From Streptomyces himalayensis subsp. himalayensis (GTDB lineage: Bacteria; Actinomycetota; Actinomycetes; Streptomycetales; Streptomycetaceae): 64,000 nt of DNA. Where the stretch lies: assembly GCF_013778455.1 (NCBI RefSeq), contig NZ_JACEHE010000004.1, positions 186,001 to 250,000 on the forward strand. Direction: 5' to 3'. Numbering within the stretch: position 1 is the stretch's first letter; each line of letters opens with the position of its first letter. Shown here piece after piece: positions 59,433-64,000 of the stretch. The notes under the pieces are model-generated. The model was not told the DNA's origin, made no database searches, and saw only the letters and a program-made list of their open reading frames with translations. Made by a program: the position numbers and the translations under genes.

Positions 59433-60788
59433 TTGCGTATCGCTGTCGTCGGACAGGGCTATGTCGGTCTGACGGGCTCCGTCGCCATGGCGCAACAGGG
59501 CCACGACGTCATGGGGATCGAGCGGGACCCGGAGAGGCTGCGTGTGCTCGAGCGCGGCGAGGCGCCCCTGTTCGAACCGGGAGTGGCGGAACAGCTCGCC
59601 CTCGCTCTCGCCGGCGGCCGGCTGCGCTTCGCCGCCGAGATGAGCCAAGAGCACCGGCGCGAGCCCTTCGACGCGGTACTGATCGCCGTGGGGACACCGG
59701 CAGCACCCGGGGGAGCGGCGGACCTCTCCCATGTCGACGCGGCACTCGAGGACGTGGCGCGCCTGGTCCCCGTACCGTTCGTCGTGCTGAAGTCCACCGT
59801 GCCGCCCGGGACCAGCGACGCGCTCGTAGCGCGCCACCCCGAGCTGCGGGACCGCTTCGCGTACAACCCCGAGTTCCTCAACCAGGGCAGCGCCCTGGAC
59901 GACTGGCTCACCCCGGCCCGGCTGGTCGTCGGCGTCTATTCCGAGCATCATCTCGATGTGCTGCGCCGGCTGTACGGCTCCGTCGCCTGCCCCTGGGTGG
60001 TGACCAGTCCCGCCAGCGCGGAGATGACCAAGTACGCCAGCAACGCCTTCCTCGCCACGAAGATCAGCTTCGCCAACGAGCTGGCACGGCTGTGTTCCCT
60101 GCCGGGTCTTGACGTCGACGACGTGCTGCGCGGCATGGGCTTCGACCCGCGTATCGGCCATGCGTTCCTGCAGCCCGGGCTCGGCTTCGGCGACTCGTGT
60201 CTGCCCAAGGACACCGCCGCGCTCTCCCGTTGGGCCGCCGAGCAGGGAGTCCCGACTCCGCTGCTCGACGCGACCATCCAGGTCAACACCGAACAGCCGC
60301 GCGTCGTTGCGCAGATCCTGCAGGAGACGCTGGGCTCGGACCTGGCGCGCTCCGAGATCGCCGTGCTCGGCGTGCGCTACCAGCCCTGGACCGACGATGT
60401 GCGTGCGGCGCCCAGCCTCACCGTCATCCCGCATCTCGCGGCGCAGGCGGGGGCCGTACGGGTGTGGGATCCGGCGATCCCCCCGGCCCGGCTCACCGCG
60501 TTCTTCCCCGACGCCACGCCCTGCACCGACCTCGAGACGGCGGTGAACGGCGCGAACGCCGTGGTGGTGCTGACCGAATGGCCCGAGGTCATCGAGGCGG
60601 ACTGGGTCGCGCTGGCGGGTGTCCTCGCCGCCCCGCGTGCCGTGATCGACGGCAAGAACTGCCTGCTGCCCGACCGGATGGCAGCGGCACCCGTGGTCTA
60701 CCGCAGCATCGGCAACCGGTACCCGCACACGACGAACGTGACGTCACCGCTGACGCCGCAGACGGGGGCGCGAGTCGTCGGCCCGTGA
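59433..60788 (+). CDS. UDP-glucose/GDP-mannose dehydrogenase family protein
   Basis: The protein has 451 residues. The NAD-binding N-terminus (MRIAVVGQGYVGLTGSVAMAQQGHDV), central domain (SPASAEMTKYASNAFLATKISFANEL) and catalytic Cys256 in GFGDSCLPKDTAAL are all present. It oxidises a nucleotide sugar to its uronate in two NAD-dependent steps, for polysaccharide or glycoside synthesis. TTG 59433 has GGGGGTGAAG upstream. It stands alone, with the palindrome at 59354-59403 in its 5' leader or promoter. Confidence 0.93.
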   Translation: MRIAVVGQGYVGLTGSVAMAQQGHDVMGIERDPERLRVLERGEAPLFEPGVAEQLALALAGGRLRFAAEMSQEHRREPFDAVLIAVGTPAAPGGAADLSHVDAALEDVARLVPVPFVVLKSTVPPGTSDALVARHPELRDRFAYNPEFLNQGSALDDWLTPARLVVGVYSEHHLDVLRRLYGSVACPWVVTSPASAEMTKYASNAFLATKISFANELARLCSLPGLDVDDVLRGMGFDPRIGHAFLQPGLGFGDSCLPKDTAALSRWAAEQGVPTPLLDATIQVNTEQPRVVAQILQETLGSDLARSEIAVLGVRYQPWTDDVRAAPSLTVIPHLAAQAGAVRVWDPAIPPARLTAFFPDATPCTDLETAVNGANAVVVLTEWPEVIEADWVALAGVLAAPRAVIDGKNCLLPDRMAAAPVVYRSIGNRYPHTTNVTSPLTPQTGARVVGP

Positions 60789-60817
60789 ACGGACCGTCAG
60801 GACCGACTGCCGAGCCG

Positions 60818-61837
60818 TCAGGCGTAGAGCGCGGGGCGCTCCACGAGTTCGACCTCCACCCGCCCCCCGTCCGTCTGGGAGCGCACGCCCGCCTCGCAGA
60901 CCGCCGCCGCCGCGTATCCGTCCCATGTGCTGGGCCCGGTCACCTCGCCGCGCCGCGTGGCGTCCACCCAGGCCTGCACCTCACGGTCGTACGCGTCCTC
61001 GAAGCGCTCCACGAAGTCCTGGGCGATGGTGCCGCCCCAGCGGCCGGCCATGTTCGTGACCATGGCGTGGCCGTCGCCGATCCTCGCCGTGCCGCGCTCG
61101 CAGACCACCTCGGCCTGCACCTGGTAGCCGAATCCGCAGTTGACGAAGATCTCGACGTCGACGAGTGCACCGCCGTCGGTCTCGAAGATGACGAACTGCG
61201 GGTCGTCCAGGCCTTCGGGGGCGTTCTCGGAGGGGGCCGGGCGCAGCACGGTGACGGCGGTGATCTCCTGGCCGAGCAGCCACCGCGTCACGTCCATCTC
61301 GTGCACCACGGAGTCGTTGATGAGATTCGCACTGGTGAAACCGGCCGGCGCCGCGGCGTTGCGGTGCCGGTTGTGCAGCATCAGCGGGCGCCCCAGATAG
61401 CCGCTGGTGAGCAGCGACCTGAGCTTCATGTACTCGGTGTCGTACCGCCGCATGAAACCGACCTGGATGCGCCGGTGGCCCAGCTTCACCTCGGTCTCCA
61501 GCACGCGCAGCGCAGAGGCGGCATCGGGCGTGAGCGGCTTCTCGCACAGTACGGGAAGGTCGTACTCGAGGGCCGTGAGCAGGGCCGCTTCATGGGCGGG
61601 CCCCGGCGAGGCGATGAGCACGGCGTCGACGCCGTCCGCCGCCATGGCGGCGGACGGGTCGGTGAACACGGTGCAGCCCTCGATCGCGTTCGCGATCTTC
61701 TCGGCCCGCACCTCGTCGACGTCCACGACAGCGGCCACGCGCGCTCCGCTGGTCACCTCGTGGAGGCGGCGTACATGGTCGGCACCCATCTTGCCGGTGC
61801 CGACCACAGCAACGCCGAGCGTTCCGCGCTGGGCCAT
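60818..61837 (-). CDS. Gfo/Idh/MocA-family oxidoreductase, inositol 2-dehydrogenase-like
   Basis: The protein has 339 residues. The N-terminal Rossmann fold ([21 protein letters not shown]) and the signature [17 protein letters not shown] are typical; the segment [14 protein letters not shown] contributes to the sugar site. Homologues oxidise myo-inositol or related polyols with NAD. It is the last gene of a leftward operon with a sugar isomerase and ribose-type ABC transporter. Confidence 0.88.
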   Translation of the reverse strand: MAQRGTLGVAVVGTGKMGADHVRRLHEVTSGARVAAVVDVDEVRAEKIANAIEGCTVFTDPSAAMAADGVDAVLIASPGPAHEAALLTALEYDLPVLCEKPLTPDAASALRVLETEVKLGHRRIQVGFMRRYDTEYMKLRSLLTSGYLGRPLMLHNRHRNAAAPAGFTSANLINDSVVHEMDVTRWLLGQEITAVTVLRPAPSENAPEGLDDPQFVIFETDGGALVDVEIFVNCGFGYQVQAEVVCERGTARIGDGHAMVTNMAGRWGGTIAQDFVERFEDAYDREVQAWVDATRRGEVTGPSTWDGYAAAAVCEAGVRSQTDGGRVEVELVERPALYA

Positions 61838-61865
61838 GGCTGTCGTCCCTTCCGGTGGGGTTCCG

Positions 61866-62786
61866 TCAGGCTCCGCAGGAGCGGAGGAACTTACGGGTGC
61901 GCACCGCGATGGGCAGCGGCTGGTCCGGAGGACACGGGTACATGTCCTGCTCGACGATGGCGAAGAGGTCGACCCCCAGGCCCTGCGCCGCCGCCAGCAC
62001 CGGCTCGAGGGCGGGGACGCCGGCCGGCGGCTCGCACATCACACCGCGCTGGACGGCCGGACCGAAGGGGACCTCGTTCTTGACGACGTCCGCGAGGATC
62101 TCCGGGTCGACCTGCTTGAGGTGCAGATAGCCGATGCGCTCGCCGAACGTCTCGATGAGCTTGACGCTGTCGCCGCCGCAGTAGGCGTAGTGCCCCGTGT
62201 CGAGGCAGAGGTTGACCAGGTCGGAGTCGGTCGAGTCGAGGAAGCGCTCGACGTGCGTCTCGGTGTCGATGTGGGTGTCGGCGTGCGGGTGCACGACGAT
62301 GTCCAGGCCGAACCGCTCCCGCACCTCGTGGCCCAGCCGCTCCATGCCCTTCGTCAGGTGCGCCCACTGCTCGCCGGTCAGCTCGGGTGGCTCGATGATC
62401 TCGGCGGTCTTGTCGTCCCGCCAGAAGGAGGGGATGACCACGAGGTGCTTGGCGCCCATGGCCTGCGTCAGCCTGGCGACATCGCTGACGTGCTCCCAGG
62501 TGGACTCCCAGACCCCGGGCCCCCGGTGCAGCGCCGTGAAGACCGTCCCCGCGGAGACCTTCAGGTTGCGCTTGGTGACCTCGTAGGTGAGCCGGGCCGG
62601 GTCGGTCGGCAGATAGCCGTACGGACCCAGCTCGATCCACTCGTATCCGGCCCCTGAGACCTCGTCGAGGAACCTCTCCCAGGGCACCTGCTGGGGGTCG
62701 TCGGGGAACCAGACGCCCCAGGAGTCCGGGGCGGAACCCACCCTGATGCGGTCCAGGGGGGCGGGGGCGGAGTTGACGGCAGCCAT
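61866..62786 (-). CDS. Sugar phosphate isomerase/epimerase (IolE/IolI-like TIM barrel)
   Basis: The protein has 306 residues. It is an AP-endonuclease-2-like TIM barrel: [14 protein letters not shown] at the N-terminus, metal ligands in [22 protein letters not shown] and [10 protein letters not shown], and a Glu/His cluster near the end ([13 protein letters not shown]). Inosose dehydratase IolE starts in a very similar way. It lies between the dehydrogenase and the ABC ATPase in one operon, consistent with inositol-type catabolism (inference). Confidence 0.85.
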   Translation of the reverse strand: MAAVNSAPAPLDRIRVGSAPDSWGVWFPDDPQQVPWERFLDEVSGAGYEWIELGPYGYLPTDPARLTYEVTKRNLKVSAGTVFTALHRGPGVWESTWEHVSDVARLTQAMGAKHLVVIPSFWRDDKTAEIIEPPELTGEQWAHLTKGMERLGHEVRERFGLDIVVHPHADTHIDTETHVERFLDSTDSDLVNLCLDTGHYAYCGGDSVKLIETFGERIGYLHLKQVDPEILADVVKNEVPFGPAVQRGVMCEPPAGVPALEPVLAAAQGLGVDLFAIVEQDMYPCPPDQPLPIAVRTRKFLRSCGA

Positions 62787-62829
62787 CGGGACTGTCCTTT
62801 CACCCGAGGGGGGCGGGGAGGGGAGGGGC

Positions 62830-63759
62830 TCAGTGGGACGCCTCGGAGGCTGTCGTGCCTCCGGCTGCGGGGGTCGGTACCTGGAGGTCGGATTCTTCCG
62901 GCAGTTCCTCGACGTCGACGCCGCGGACCTGTGCCAGTTCGTGCTTGAGTGCGGCGAGTTCGGCTCCGCCGGCCATGTGGTTGGTGAGTTCTTCGAGGGT
63001 GATCTCGCTGCGGGCGGCGGACAGCTCGAGGGTGCCCAGGCGCAGTACGGAGAAGTGGTCGCCGACCATATAGGCGTGGTGGGGATTGTGGGTGATGAAG
63101 ATGACGCCGAGGCCGCGGTCGCGGGCTGCGGCGATGTACTTCAGCACGACGCCGGACTGTTTGACGCCGAGGGCGGCGGTGGGCTCGTCGAGTATGAGGA
63201 CGCGGGCGCCGAAGTAGACGGCGCGGGCGATGGCGACGCACTGGCGCTGGCCGCCGGAGAGGGTGCCGATGGGCTGGTCGAGGTCGTCCAGGACGATGCC
63301 CATGTTGCGTAGTTCCTCGTCCGCGGTCTTCTTCATCTTCTCGATGTCGAGGCGGCGGACGGGCCAGGGGCCCTTGGTCATCTCGGAGCCGAGGAAGAAG
63401 TTCCGCCAGACCGGCATCAGGGGGACGGTGGCGAGGTCCTGGTAGACGGTGGCGATGCCCTTGTCGAGGGCTTCGCGGGGGGTGGTGAAGCGCACCGGCC
63501 GGCCGTCGACGAGGAAGTCGCCTTCGGTGTGCTGGTGCAGTCCGGAGATGATTTTGATGAGGGTGGATTTGCCGGCGCCGTTGTCGCCCAGGACGCAGGT
63601 GACCTGGCCGGGGTGGACGGCGAGGTCGACGCCGTGGAGGGCGCGGATGTTGCCGTAGGACTTGCCGGCGCCGCGCAGTTCGACGACGGGCGTGCCGTCC
63701 TGCGGGGCGCTGTCCTTGAGGACGGCTCCGTCGGGCGTGGCTCCGTTGGTGGTTGTCAT
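62830..63759 (-). CDS. Sugar ABC transporter ATP-binding protein (single ATPase domain)
   Basis: The protein has 309 residues with Walker A ([17 protein letters not shown]), signature ([17 protein letters not shown]) and Walker B ([15 protein letters not shown]) motifs. It resembles FrcA-type ATPases with one ATP-binding domain instead of the doubled RbsA/MglA form. An acidic C-terminal tail follows. It lies 9 bases after the permease gene in the same direction. Confidence 0.92.
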   Translation of the reverse strand: MTTTNGATPDGAVLKDSAPQDGTPVVELRGAGKSYGNIRALHGVDLAVHPGQVTCVLGDNGAGKSTLIKIISGLHQHTEGDFLVDGRPVRFTTPREALDKGIATVYQDLATVPLMPVWRNFFLGSEMTKGPWPVRRLDIEKMKKTADEELRNMGIVLDDLDQPIGTLSGGQRQCVAIARAVYFGARVLILDEPTAALGVKQSGVVLKYIAAARDRGLGVIFITHNPHHAYMVGDHFSVLRLGTLELSAARSEITLEELTNHMAGGAELAALKHELAQVRGVDVEELPEESDLQVPTPAAGGTTASEASH

Positions 63760-63768
63760 GGGATCGGA

Positions 63769-64000
63769 TCACCTCCGGGTCGCCGTGCGGCGGACCCACA
63801 GATTGACGAGGGCGGCAACGAGGAGCATCACGCCGAGGAAGGCCTTGAACCAGTCGGGGTTCCAGTTGGCGTAGACGATGCCCTGGGAGACCATGCCGAA
63901 GATGAAGGCGCCGATGACGGGGCCGATGGCGGAGCCGTAGCCGCCGGTGAGCAGACAGCCGCCGATGACCGCGGCGATGATGTACAGGAACTCGTTGCCG
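63769..64000 (-). CDS. Ribose/inositol-type ABC transporter permease (partial, N-terminus beyond right edge)
   Basis: Only the C-terminal 76 residues are in the window ([35 protein letters not shown] ... [12 protein letters not shown]). This is the conserved end of RbsC/FrcC-type permeases. It is the first visible gene of the leftward sugar operon; a binding protein and regulator probably lie beyond the edge. Confidence 0.9.
   Translation of the reverse strand, partial: GNEFLYIIAAVIGGCLLTGGYGSAIGPVIGAFIFGMVSQGIVYANWNPDWFKAFLGVMLLVAALVNLWVRRTATRR

Overview
The window is very GC-rich, with strong third-position G/C bias, GTG and TTG starts, Tat-type signal peptides, a whiE-type spore-pigment gene set and many LacI-controlled glycoside-hydrolase loci. 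This points to a Streptomyces (or very close actinomycete) chromosome. I saw no rRNA, tRNA or CRISPR array. Accessory metabolism and stress genes dominate, so an arm-proximal position is plausible but not shown.

Layout. (1) 1-7400: a rhamnoside-utilisation locus. A LacI repressor (cut by the left edge) diverges from a CUT1 sugar ABC transporter (two permeases and a binding lipoprotein) and a Tat-exported GH78 alpha-L-rhamnosidase. A near-consensus promoter is followed directly by a LacI-type operator. (2) 7540-18960: a TetR regulator, an ABC-2 exporter pair, a MerR regulator divergent from a double alpha/beta-hydrolase, a flavin-binding protein, a 208-bp MITE-like element, a fructosamine kinase, a TetR/DHA2 efflux pair and an anti-sigma-like ATP-binding protein. 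(3) 19100-38690: stress and redox genes. These are a giant CtpI-like P-type ATPase with a divergent small basic membrane protein, a long-form GAPDH, an operon of a 16-cysteine protein + Tat-exported protein + MauE-like membrane protein, a GCS2-family ligase, a STAS protein with a zinc-ribbon protein, Hsp20, a J-domain protein, a lipase-maturation-factor protein, a dnaK-grpE operon, an ArsR regulator and a secreted Gly/His/Asp-rich protein. (4) 38690-49275: a xylan locus. Two secreted GH10 xylanases with CBM2 modules flank bxlR (LacI) and bxlEFG-bxlA (xylobiose importer and GH3 beta-xylosidase). bxlE and xylanase 2 carry the same promoter hexamers (TTGACC-17-TAGCGT). (5) 49400-57930: a complete whiE-like type II PKS spore-pigment cluster (ORFI-VII, divergent FAD hydroxylase ORFVIII) plus a methyltransferase. 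(6) 57970-64000: a secreted beta-helix protein, a UDP-glucose/GDP-mannose dehydrogenase-type enzyme, and a leftward operon (ribose-type ABC permease and ATPase, sugar isomerase, Gfo/Idh/MocA dehydrogenase) that looks like inositol or sugar catabolism and runs off the right edge.

Three genes (rhamnoside-binding lipoprotein, rhamnosidase, xylanase 1) each carry one frameshift. Every one is repaired by adding back a single G in or beside a G run, so sequencing error is as likely as real gene decay.

The best candidates for something not well described are: the MauE-like / Tat / 16-Cys double-psi-beta-barrel operon; the tandem dyad array between the divergent whiE transcripts; two palindromic mobile-type repeats and a perfect 23-bp palindrome; and the tandem alpha/beta-hydrolase fusion with an Asp at the first nucleophile position.
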